Below are positions 35,301 to 42,119 of a stretch of 64,000 nt of DNA, in pieces; position 1 is the first letter of the stretch; every line of letters starts with the position of its first letter. Position numbers and translations under genes: made by a program. Origin of the DNA: an uncultured Lachnospiraceae bacterium. GTDB taxonomy: Bacteria; Bacillota; Clostridia; Lachnospirales; Lachnospiraceae. The DNA is taken from assembly GCA_910586645.1 (NCBI GenBank), contig CAJUIS010000006.1:1-64000 (forward strand), given 5' to 3'. The notes beneath the pieces were generated by a model that was not told where the DNA came from, made no database searches, and saw only the letters and a program-made list of their open reading frames with translations.

Positions 35301-37005
35301 CAAATTCTATGACTGCCAGACGGAAGATATATCGGAGGGACAGACAAGAGATTACGGCGCCATTGCAAATCTCTTACATGCAAAAACGCCTGCGGCCATG
35401 ATTTCCGCAGACGCCTACGACACAAAAACCACATGGAGCGCCATTGCCGGCGATCAGTCTGAGACAGCAATGGAGCCAATGGCCAAATTTGAGGCGGACA
35501 CAATATATAAAGCGTCTGCAACCTTTACCGCACATGACTATTTCCACTTCTCCGATACGGAGGAATTTTGCGCGGCAGTCGCAGATACGGTTGATGCAGA
35601 CAGATCAAACGCTGTCGTAAACGTCTCCGTCGCTGAAAATCAAAAAACGATGACGGTTGAAGTGACTTATCCTCTTCAGTCACCGTTAGATATTGCAAAA
35701 GACGCGGTCATGCACGCATTGAAAGCGGCAAAATCCACTTATGACAAGGGTCAGGGCAGCTATTCTGACGAAACCTGGAGTGCGTTCAAAACAGCTTATG
35801 AAAACGCGCTGAATGCGCCGGAAAACGCCGACGCCGACACATTAAACGAGTTAGCCAAAGAACTCTCAGACGCACAGAAAGCGCTTACCCGCAGCACAGA
35901 GAAAGCAAAAGAAGTATTAAATGCGGCAATCGCCGCCGCAGACGCTATGTATCAGGAAGGAGAAGAAATTTATACAACGGAAAGCTTTGAACCATTCCGG
36001 GCGGCTTATGAAGCGGCAAAAAATGCTCCTGCAAATGCCACTGCCGACGAACTGCAAAAGCTTGCGGACGATTTGGACGCGGCGAGGCAGACTCTTTCCC
36101 TCGACAATAGCAAAGTCTTAAGCAACGCGACTGTCTCTGCAACGGCTGCGGAAAATAAAATCAAAAACATCGGTCAGGGAACCTATACCACAAAATCCTG
36201 GAGCGCATTTACAGAAGCGTACAATGCATTAAAGGCCGAACTGGAAAAAGGAGACGAAGCAGATGCTTTCAAATTACACGAGCTGAAAAAAGCCATGGAA
36301 AAAGCGGAAGCAGAGCTTACAATTGATACGGACTGGGTGAACGCCAAAAATGAACTGGAAAAGGCTCTGAACGCCGCTTCCGCTATTTATGCCGAAGGCA
36401 AGAAAACCTATACGGATGAAACCTGGAACGCATTTATAACCGCATACCAGAACGCAGCGTCCAAAAAGAACGCTTCTGTTGCAAACTCCACGGCGGCGGC
36501 TTTAAACGAGCTGGCAATAGCCTTAAATCAGGCAAGAACTTCTTTAAAAGTTTCCAGCCCTGTCAGTCCTGTCACGAGCATAAATAAAAACGGCGTCCGT
36601 TACGTCATCAAAAATGCTGCGAAGAAAACAGCAGTGGCAGAAAAGGGCCTCAATAAAAAGACACTGAAAAAAGTTGTCATTCCTTCTGCCGTTACCATAA
36701 ATGGCGTAAGCTACAAAGTTACAGAAATCAAAGCAAAGGCTTTTCAGAATTTTACAAGGATTACATCTGTAACCATTGGGAAAAATGTAACCAAGATTGG
36801 CAACCAGAGTTTTAGCGGCTGTAAGAAATTAAAAACCTTAATTTTTAAAGGAAAGAAAGTTCCGGCTTTCGTGTCAAAGCCATTTAAGAAAACGCCGTCC
36901 AAAATGAACGTCAAGCTTGCAAAAGGCATGAAGAGCAAGGATAAGAGGAAAATGAAGACCAGGCTTGTCAAAGCGGGCGTAAACAAAAAAGCAAAAATCA
37001 AATAA
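29347..37005 (+). CDS. giant secreted multidomain sialidase
   Basis: 2552 residues. A signal peptide (1-34, cleavage after PARA) leads to a GH33-type sialidase domain (about 70-520) with the FRIP arginine R78 and Asp-boxes such as SGDGGETW, SKDHGRTW and SSDNGETW. Four copies of an unnamed domain follow (about 595-780, 781-974, 975-1165, 1238-1434), the middle two nearly identical. A Cys-rich segment (about 1468-1548, CSLCGS), FIVAR-like helical repeats (about 1551-1768 and 2115-2404), a LamG-like domain (about 1818-1984) and BspA-type leucine-rich repeats near the C-terminus complete it. There is no LPXTG anchor; the tail is Lys-rich. It should release sialic acid from mucin or other glycans. 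Its codons end in C more often than its neighbours'. Confidence 0.9.
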   Translation: MKHQFAIRKWKRFLSAGLSLAMAVSLLPSIPARAELSESAKTTPTPDKACSIPLPADGSTNTGNQPFPRGAAGSEVFRIPAMITMETGELLAIADARYKQPTDGNGLDTMASISGDGGETWEYCFPFFFPDSYQDAHRQSTAFIDPGLLEGPDGTIYCIADVFPTEYSIQNIGARSGSGYVDIDGTKRLALTDNYSNVSTAPVDENDEKYLYYVGEFCDGYARILKREDNLPTEYAVDEWYNLYTVDENGVCHDDLKQKQINLINDDEREIQQNVYYKDSMFHVYQTGYLWVITSKDHGRTWEHPTDIIPQVKTDDDQLLLISPGCGLTANDGTLVIGLYRFNGSEDPQQASLMYSSDNGETWQRTENITTGGWSSENEIVELEDGTLRMFYRGGGGGKISYADFTKNPGGGYDVGECVNVDGCSVDSNCNMGAISYSKKINGKQAILFSCPGGPGRSHGKIFTFLVNDDEGKTLSLHHTYDVPKSESNFVYSTLTELQDGSIGFLWEEGDQNANIWFNKIDIADLVAANASIENPDGSKYAAASANIAKGETFTKTYAAPEDMESGKNFITTPPNENVATATVETKTELSVQMPVYAHLKNANSVSEAFGTNVAPSDTLELTDAEFTFKKSGDKWHIKNEATNQYLQIVEGNSGPNAYFGASAKDIMVDESASGSGIFRLHRIYDKSSLPTEQNIDGYAIFHEPYKSFNIGSGSGNATSSNFIFWEQSQNPSDDSKVPGYRQASNPVDGGKYLITVKSGGSIILLWPENGTSNQTKLLAVKPSAASVKAYAHATNSSSLATAFATETAQPASIELADAEFLFTKTGEGSYQIKNQATNQYMTMYGSAATDYFESTVRDVVVTPQNNGTVFINCPKTADNKVGYALFYTTQCNWNRASGTSDSSYICGLTLWERSESASEDSKIPGYQEAAIEDADSMDGKSYLITAKYNNRIILLYPQNGASNQPKLIVTKPGKTAVKAYAHVSNNSDLAAAFATETAQPEIIELADAEFLFAKTGEGNYQIKNQATNQYMTMYGSAATDYFESTVRDVVVTPQNNGTVFINCPKTADNKVGYALFYTTQCNWNRADTTSNSNFICGLTLWERSESAPEDSKIPGYQEAAIEDANSMDGKSYLITAKYNDRVILLYPQNGASNQPKLIEGPLDPSDDDAPSIVIPDPVIGRKTNILVSITGVNSGFTKAVIDGMEYRIHVTDDTALYPTGEPIDIPYISSYQVSEADAAIADAADAPDAKLALYDYASPKAGSITTFSKTANKDLDIADAEFTFTQDAENEGKWIIQSGDKYLVQIESGHKLFSNEPRPMTVPQTDDAGTFHIYNHAEGENGRYVMLVSSAMSFNATGGLENKADYRYELTFWKKDASATESPLPGYRKVTAGEGIENNGVYLITYVLQENETEYAILLYPKDEDSIDNSSALTKLARMDTMVRILPKTSGQFHITIDGREYTWNFVDPSCQHQEDKHPIKGYAEAECEAAGYTGDSVCSLCGSVITKGTVVPAKKHTWNSVRIQELTDAKNGIYLQTCKNNPMHQKKTFVYASAYGQLKEMFQNAPEEISDNKKALYKEADVTALKAAYEAGTAVAKKPAAEQTNKEMYGSMEDLKTAGKQLHSHRDGLETDLAQTLAKALPIKTAGKQESNSQAAWDAFSNAFTNADKPETIQKNYAELETIVTSLKTALFALNQESAKAGLTALYNQHKDKEKGDYSDSTWPIFTKALQDAKEILDKASASVSEIVHAQQALEKALEELRTNADETAASPESIVYTPPIADQYPKAAVVSAGDNNSSHTKQVSDWMEESSALTENNPDVKTVITNKDGIWGFNGQLKSDSAKYNVSGENHTMAISMKLWLNKIETSQQVEILAKGEQYSLQLKQTASGSPALTLWMRNGSDAAYPTVTYPLNNGDHVGKWLDVVLIISGNNYQSIYVNGDCSEENSNKPVLSSASEPFTIGYRAGGDGIPFTSEYGYLADIKFYDCQTEDISEGQTRDYGAIANLLHAKTPAAMISADAYDTKTTWSAIAGDQSETAMEPMAKFEADTIYKASATFTAHDYFHFSDTEEFCAAVADTVDADRSNAVVNVSVAENQKTMTVEVTYPLQSPLDIAKDAVMHALKAAKSTYDKGQGSYSDETWSAFKTAYENALNAPENADADTLNELAKELSDAQKALTRSTEKAKEVLNAAIAAADAMYQEGEEIYTTESFEPFRAAYEAAKNAPANATADELQKLADDLDAARQTLSLDNSKVLSNATVSATAAENKIKNIGQGTYTTKSWSAFTEAYNALKAELEKGDEADAFKLHELKKAMEKAEAELTIDTDWVNAKNELEKALNAASAIYAEGKKTYTDETWNAFITAYQNAASKKNASVANSTAAALNELAIALNQARTSLKVSSPVSPVTSINKNGVRYVIKNAAKKTAVAEKGLNKKTLKKVVIPSAVTINGVSYKVTEIKAKAFQNFTRITSVTIGKNVTKIGNQSFSGCKKLKTLIFKGKKVPAFVSKPFKKTPSKMNVKLAKGMKSKDKRKMKTRLVKAGVNKKAKIK
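31714..32829 (+). repeat. 570-bp in-frame tandem duplication in the sialidase gene
   Basis: Two adjacent units with a 570-nt period (190 codons) encode the second and third copies of the unnamed domain. From 31835 to 32037 and from 32405 to 32607 (about 200 nt) I see no difference, including silent positions, which indicates recent duplication or gene conversion. The outer two copies of the domain are much more divergent. Confidence 0.9.
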
Positions 37006-37053
37006 AACGCGGCAGGGTTTGCTACGTAAAGGGCGTAAGCTTTTTGAATTTTT

Positions 37054-37082
37054 ACCGGCGGCTATTACAGCCGCCGGTTTTT
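37054..37082 (+). terminator. terminator of the sialidase gene
   Basis: A perfect stem ACCGGCGGCT / AGCCGCCGGT with a 5-nt loop ATTAC and a T5 tail, about 50 nt after the stop codon. Confidence 0.9.
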
Positions 37083-37136
37083 GCGTGCTATTTGGTAAAT
37101 GGGGACTCCCTTTGCCGTCGCCAGATAAGGATACTT

Positions 37137-37346
37137 TTATGTAGGATGCGGTGCAGCTTCCTTTGAAGGGCTGCGCCGTATCCGTTTGTTGCCCTGATTG
37201 CTTCGGGCGTGTATTCTTTTGTCTCCCACGCTTTGGGTACTGCCATCAGAGAAACTAACTTCGACTAAATTTCTTGTCTTATCAATCGTCCGTTGCAGGC
37301 AGGGCGGTATCTTCCCTGTGGTAATGGTCTGAATATTGTCGCTCAT
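37137..37346 (-). CDS. possible small TnpW-like protein or remnant
   Basis: ATG 37346 has AAGGA upstream and opens MSDNIQTITTGKIPP. It is in frame with the preceding pseudogene segment. The part LQRTIDKTRNLVEVSFSDG loosely recalls small transposon-encoded TnpW-type proteins, while the end (KRIRRSPSKEAAPHPT) looks like run-on after decay. The similarity is weak and from memory of the pattern only; no transposase is nearby. It may equally be the 3' end of the broken gene. Confidence 0.3.
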   Translation of the reverse strand: MSDNIQTITTGKIPPCLQRTIDKTRNLVEVSFSDGSTQSVGDKRIHARSNQGNKRIRRSPSKEAAPHPT

Positions 37347-39158
37347 GTTCTTCCTTTTGGGTGCAAAAAAGACACATGGGTTACAATTTACTATTGCATC
37401 GCCTGTCATCGCCGCTGTTAAATTTCCGCCGTTTTCTGAATGGTAAGCATCATATGCTATTTTATATTCGGCGTATTCCTCGCTATAGCTTTTTGCCATT
37501 CCCGATTCCCGCATTGCTTTTTTCTTTTCTATCAGTATGTCGAGTTTGCCCTGCGCATACTCTTGTACAATCTTTTCCATATCTTCATTTTTTTAGAAGC
37601 TGTCGGGTCTGCCAATTGTTTAAGGCGGGACTCCACCAGCGCCAAACCCTTAAATATTCCATATGGGTCAACGACTGCGTTCCAGCTGATGATAAGGGGG
37701 CTCGTTCATTGAATTTACTGCATTTGTGAATACTTCCGAATCAGAAGTTATTTTTCCTGATCCCATCGTTGAATCAGACGGCATCCGCGCAACCTCACCG
37801 GTAAACTGCTGATCCGCTACAGAAATGGACAGAGTATCTTTGTTTGTGACAGGCTCTCTTTCACTTTCAATCTTAATGTCCGATCCTGCCGCCTCGTATC
37901 TTACTTTATAATCGGAAAACTCATCCATCCCATACACACGTCCATAATCATAAAGAATAAGAATGTCATCCCTTAATTGCTCGTATCTGCCATTGCTTTC
38001 CTGCGAATTTAACAACTGGCACATCTTTTGGGGAAGTCCGCTGATTTTTCCATTCCCATCCACAGAAATATCTTTCCATGAATACTGTCCTCCCGTTGAT
38101 TTTCGTAGAAAACGGGAAAGCTCCTTAAAAGCGTTAATCCGGTCAAATTCCGCTGTGGTATAATCTGACGCCTGCATATGGCAGTCCCAAAGTTCATCGG
38201 CAAACTGTTCTTCCAACACGCTTGCGGCTTTTTGTTTTTCTTCGTCCGATAAATCCCCGGTAATGATTATCTTCCCATAAATATCCATTTCTATGATAAA
38301 CTCTTTCCCATGTACATGAATCCCTGCATTTCCCAACGCCTCATTCATTTTCGGGAGCAATATGTTTCGTATTCTGCCCTGAGCCGACGCCCGCTCATAA
38401 TCATGCAGGTTAGCAAAAATTTTCAGATATGCCTCCTCCTGCCTGTCCAATAATTCACCAGACGCTTTTTTCTCCAACAATTCTTCCACGCTTTTCGTTC
38501 CCGTATAGCGTTCATCTTCCGGCAGGGAATCATATTGCTCTCTATGCAGCTTTTCCATTTCATCCGTGTATTCTTGTCCGTCGTCTGCCTGCTCCTGTTT
38601 CTGGTACCGTTCTTCCATAATGTGGATACGGTAAGAGGTTTCTGTATTTACATTCCCGCCTCCGTGATTTTCCACCTTAATGGTATAACGGTCTGAATCA
38701 TTCCAAGCCGGCAGAGTAAGTTCCCTGCTTCCGTCGCCGTTATCCTTCGCTATCCCTATCTGATTTCCCTGCATATCATAAACAATCAGGTCGTAATTAC
38801 AGCCTTGCGGAATATTTTCCAACCGGATTGTGACGTTCGTTCCTAAGCCCATCTTCTCATAAAACTTCTTCTGGGAATAGAAAAAGGAATAGCAGTCTGT
38901 ATCTTCATTTGTATCCAGTTTTCCTTCCAGATAACTGTTACTGTTCTGCAGCAATATACCTAAATCATATGTACTATAGTAGCGGTCTTCCCTGTCATCA
39001 TATTTTGTTTTTTGACGGTAGCTGTCATTTTTATTTTCCTTGCTGTTTTCTACCAGAACAGTCTGCTCATTCAGTTCTTTCATGGGAGAGGCAAAGCAGC
39101 CTTTTCCATAATGAGAGCCATTTTTCAAGGTACTGTTAATATAATGCGTATGATTCAT
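37137..39158 (-). pseudogene. frameshifted gene of unknown function with a PPC-like domain
   Basis: The first part (39158-37668) encodes 496 residues: a polar N-terminus, a beta-rich domain (about 75-185, LEGKLDTNEDTDCYSFFYS to TSYRIHIME) resembling bacterial pre-peptidase C-terminal (PPC) domains, then a helical region. Reading then breaks. Removing one base from the run of five at 37696-37700 restores EPLIISWNAVVDPYGIFKG..., a plausible continuation. Adding one base to the run of seven at 37588-37594 joins this to MEKIVQEYAQGKLDILIEKK. Both breaks are in homopolymers, so sequencing error is possible. No signal peptide is seen, and I do not recognise the family. Confidence 0.6.
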
Positions 39159-39161
39159 TTC

Positions 39162-39236
39162 TTAAATGACCTCCATTTCTGCAATAAAAAATAGCGGTTT
39201 TCTATACATAACTTCCATCCTTAGAAAAAACGCTAT
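39162..39236 (-). promoter_or_regulatory. leader hairpin and mini-ORF before the broken gene
   Basis: On the minus strand ATAGCGTTTTTTCTA pairs with TAGAAAACCGCTAT (one mismatch), followed by TTTTTTATT: a terminator-like hairpin 30 nt before the start at 39158. Overlapping it, ATG 39209 (AAGGA upstream) opens a 15-codon ORF, MYRKPLFFIAEMEVI, ending 4 nt before the gene's ATG. Attenuation or translational coupling is possible. Confidence 0.4.
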
Positions 39237-39376
39237 CCTTAGCTCAATATTTAGTTCTGTTTTATATATCGGAGTAACCATAAAAAAATTAACTGTCAAA
39301 CAATCATTAGATATCCTGTCACTCCCATATGATTTGGGAAAGCAATATGTTTTAGATGCCTCATCCTATCTTCGGC

Positions 39377-39511
39377 TCATATCTGCTCATTCTGGCTCTC
39401 AATCGGTGTCTTTTTCTTGCCTTTAAAAGCCAGCGTGAAAAGCATTCCTGCTTTTACGCCGGCTTTTACCTTTACTGTCGCCCATAGGTTGTATTTGATT
39501 GATGTTTTCAA
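39377..39511 (-). CDS. small cationic protein, 44 residues
   Basis: A TTG start at 39511 has an ideal AAGGAG five nt upstream; stop TGA at 39377-39379. The product reads MKTSIKYNLWATVKVKAG at the start, has a hydrophobic stretch GMLFTLAF (about 22-29), then FKGKKKTP and a polar tail. About 9 of the first 34 residues are Lys. It lies 40 nt after tatD on the same strand, so it may be the last gene of the kinase-regulator-tatD operon. Size and charge recall small membrane-active peptides, but I recognise no family. The rest of 39159-39551 holds only the leader hairpin of the broken gene. Confidence 0.5.
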   Translation of the reverse strand: MKTSIKYNLWATVKVKAGVKAGMLFTLAFKGKKKTPIESQNEQI

Positions 39512-39551
39512 ATTATCTCCTTATGTGGTAACAGCCTGCGGATTCTTTTCT

Positions 39552-40325
39552 TTATGGTATGCCAAAAAGCGTTTTGGCATTTTTCTTTGTGACGTCTTCG
39601 ACTGTTGCAACGGAGACGCCTTTTAATTCCGCAATTTTTTCCGCCACATACACAAGTTTCCCGGAATCGTTCCGCTGGCCGCGGAAAGGCTCCGGCGCCA
39701 TATAAGGCGCGTCTGTTTCCAGCAAAATCTTCTCCAGCGGGATCTGCACGGCGGTTTCTTTCAGTTTTTTTGCATTTTTAAATGTTACAACTCCGCCTAT
39801 GCCGATATAATATCCCATCTTTACAAATTCCTTTGCAAGCTCTGCAGAATAGGAGTAACAGTGGATGACGCCGGGGATTTCTTCGGCATGATTCTCTTTC
39901 ATTACGTTTACCGTATCTTCCGCGGCGTCTCTGGAATGGATGATTACCGGAAGGCGGCATTCTTTTGCAAGCTTTAGCTGGCGCGCGAACCAGACGCGCT
40001 GCATATTCTGTACGGACGCATCTTTTTCCCAATAGTAGTCCAGGCCGATTTCCCCTATGGCAACGACTTCTTTGCGCTGCGTCTGCTGTTTTAACCATGC
40101 GAAGCTTTCTTCGTTTAATCCGCCAATTTCACTTGGATGCACGCCTGCCGCCGCATAGACGTTTTCATATTTTTCGGCAAGCGCAATGGAGGCTTTTGTG
40201 CTTTCAATGGACGCTCCGACGTTGATGATTCTGCAGATTCTTCCGTTAAGAAGGTTTTGAATGACAAGGTCTCTGTCGCTGTCAAATTTTTCATCATCGT
40301 AATGTGCGTGTGTTTCGAAAATCAT
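39552..40325 (-). CDS. TatD family metal-dependent hydrolase
   Basis: 257 residues. It starts MIFETHAHYDDEKFD, with the HxH metal ligands of TatD; EIGLDYYW, VIIHSRDA and LETDAPYMAP supply further ligands, so the active site looks complete. TatD proteins are 3'-5' exonucleases or deoxyribonucleases in nucleic-acid quality control. ATG 40325 is chosen for its GAAAGGAGAT; the longer frame overlaps the response regulator. It lies 13 nt after that regulator and is probably co-transcribed. TatD often follows metG in Firmicutes, but here metG is 14 kb away. Confidence 0.92.
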   Translation of the reverse strand: MIFETHAHYDDEKFDSDRDLVIQNLLNGRICRIINVGASIESTKASIALAEKYENVYAAAGVHPSEIGGLNEESFAWLKQQTQRKEVVAIGEIGLDYYWEKDASVQNMQRVWFARQLKLAKECRLPVIIHSRDAAEDTVNVMKENHAEEIPGVIHCYSYSAELAKEFVKMGYYIGIGGVVTFKNAKKLKETAVQIPLEKILLETDAPYMAPEPFRGQRNDSGKLVYVAEKIAELKGVSVATVEDVTKKNAKTLFGIP

Positions 40326-40338
40326 ATGGGATCTCCTT

Positions 40339-40965
40339 TCAAAATTTGTCATGTCTGTAATAAAATACCGCCAGTTGGGTCCTGTCACGCAGGCTGAGTT
40401 TTTCAAGAATGACGCTGACATAGTTGCGGACGGTTCCCTCGCTTAAAAAGAGTTTGTTTGCGATTTCCCTGTTGCTTAAGCCAAGGGCGACAGCTTCGAT
40501 AATTTCAAGCTCCTTTATGCCGATGCCGTATTTTTCATAATCAAAGGCGCCAGGCGTATGCATCAGAGACGGGATTTTTCCGGCGATGCCGTCCCCGAAA
40601 ACAGTCTGGCCCCCCATAACAGCTTTGATCGCCGGGACAATCCCGTCAAAATCCTGTTTTAAAATGTACCCTTTTGCCCCTATTCGGAGGGCTTTTATAA
40701 GGTACTCGTCGTCTGAAAAAGTTGTAAGAAATAAAATTTTTGCTTCGGGATCTGTTTTTAAGATCTGTTCAGCGGCTTCAAGGCCGGAGATGCTGTCCAT
40801 TCTTATGTCCATTAAAAGCAGATCCGGTTTTTCCCGTTCGTACAGCATAATGGCGTCCTGACCGCTCAGTCCAAATCCCGCTACAGAAATTTCCGTATCG
40901 GCTTCCAGGATTGTTTTTAAGGAGACAGCCGCTAATTTGTCATCGTCTACAAGGATGATTCGCAT
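40339..40965 (-). CDS. NarL/LuxR-family response regulator
   Basis: 208 residues. The receiver (1-120) has D7-D8-D9, phospho-acceptor D53 in LLMDIRMDS, and LKQDF at the conserved Lys. The LuxR-type HTH (about 145-205) includes GLSNREIANKLFLSEGTVRNY. It pairs with the upstream HisKA_3 kinase, overlapping its end by 19 nt. The regulon is unknown; no ABC transporter is next to it, unlike many such pairs. Confidence 0.9.
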   Translation of the reverse strand: MRIILVDDDKLAAVSLKTILEADTEISVAGFGLSGQDAIMLYEREKPDLLLMDIRMDSISGLEAAEQILKTDPEAKILFLTTFSDDEYLIKALRIGAKGYILKQDFDGIVPAIKAVMGGQTVFGDGIAGKIPSLMHTPGAFDYEKYGIGIKELEIIEAVALGLSNREIANKLFLSEGTVRNYVSVILEKLSLRDRTQLAVFYYRHDKF

Positions 40966-42032
40966 AAAAGTTCCTCCGTTTTTGGAATTGTTAAAAAGAC
41001 AGAAAAGCCGTTGGCTGTATGAATCCGGAATGTTCCGCCCAGCGAGCTGGCGCGATCTTTCATATTTTGCAGACCGATGCCTTCCTGCGGCCTGATTTTG
41101 GCATTTGTTCCGTTATCCCAGACAGAAAGCTGGAAAAATCCGGGATGTTCCCGGAAATTCATCCGTACGCAGTTTCCGCCGCTGTGTTTTAAGATATTGG
41201 AGACGGCTTCTTTTGCCGTTGCAATAAAACAGTATTTTACCCGTTTTGGAATATCGTCTGACATATCGTATTCCAGGTTTACATCAAAATCCTGGAAAAG
41301 GGGTTTTGCGGTTTCCTGTATGGCCTGCCTTAAATCGATAGAATCGTCATGCAGGTTGTGCACACTCTGACGGATACTGTCCATTGCAAGATTCAGCGTG
41401 TCTTTCATGTCCAGAAGCCGGCTGTGGACGCCGCCTTCTGGTTCCAGGGTTAAAAGCGCGCCTGTCATCAGCAGGGAACGTGAAAGCATATGTCCGACGT
41501 TGTCGTGGATTTCCCTTGCGATCCTGTTTCGCTCCCGGAGTGTTGCGAGATAGATTTCGTGATCCTGCTCTTCTAAAAGACGCTTATTTTTTTCTGTCAG
41601 CTCGATGTTCAGTTCTGTAACATTGTCGCGGATCCGTATCAGTTCACTGCTTAAGGCGCGTTTTTTCCCGGTTTTTAATGCAAGAAGAACAGCAAGAGCC
41701 AAAGTGATCGTCCAAAGAGCCGTTTTTGCCGTCACAGGAGTGGGATGAACGGCAAAAAGGATGAAAAATGGAAAAAGCGCGGCATACGTTTTGCGCAGGA
41801 TCATATCATAGAGCGGCAAAGGGAAAAAAAGCAGGCACGCCGGCTGATATGAAGCAGTTAAAAACAGCAGAAAAAATAAAAGGAAAAGCCCCTTTTTTTC
41901 TTCTATATAAAAGCCAAGCGCCGCTGCAATAACTGCCGTAAGCGCCGCAATGACAGGAGGCGTTCCATTGATTTTGACAAGAAGCATAGTTCCAAATGCA
42001 AATAAAATTAGTTTATCAGTAAATTCGTCCAT
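40947..42032 (-). CDS. NarX/DesK-type sensor histidine kinase
   Basis: 361 residues. About five membrane helices in the first 120 residues leave almost no external domain, so it may sense the membrane itself, as DesK does. A coiled linker (about 130-165) follows. HisKA_3 has H176 in NRIAREIHDNVGHMLSRS, and the ATPase domain has KEAVSNILKHSGG and EGIGLQNMKDRA. It is co-transcribed with the NarL-type regulator. Which signal it senses is unknown. Confidence 0.88.
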   Translation of the reverse strand: MDEFTDKLILFAFGTMLLVKINGTPPVIAALTAVIAAALGFYIEEKKGLFLLFFLLFLTASYQPACLLFFPLPLYDMILRKTYAALFPFFILFAVHPTPVTAKTALWTITLALAVLLALKTGKKRALSSELIRIRDNVTELNIELTEKNKRLLEEQDHEIYLATLRERNRIAREIHDNVGHMLSRSLLMTGALLTLEPEGGVHSRLLDMKDTLNLAMDSIRQSVHNLHDDSIDLRQAIQETAKPLFQDFDVNLEYDMSDDIPKRVKYCFIATAKEAVSNILKHSGGNCVRMNFREHPGFFQLSVWDNGTNAKIRPQEGIGLQNMKDRASSLGGTFRIHTANGFSVFLTIPKTEELLCESSL

Positions 42033-42075
42033 AGCGCCTCCTTGCGGGATGGAAAAACAGGATTTTTAAGGTTAT

Positions 42076-42111
42076 AAAAAAGAATGCCGGAAGATTATGG
42101 CATTCTTTTTT
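42076..42111. terminator. terminator between the kinase operon and the coiled-coil membrane gene
   Basis: AAAAAAGAATGCC pairs with GGCATTCTTTTTT around a 10-nt loop. On the minus strand it directly follows the stop of the 42120-43388 gene. Confidence 0.85.
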
Positions 42112-42119
42112 GATATGTG

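Noticed and set aside
37137..39158. Remnant of an integrated phage or conjugative element
   Set aside because: No integrase, relaxase, transposase or attachment repeats are visible; only one weak TnpW-like resemblance.
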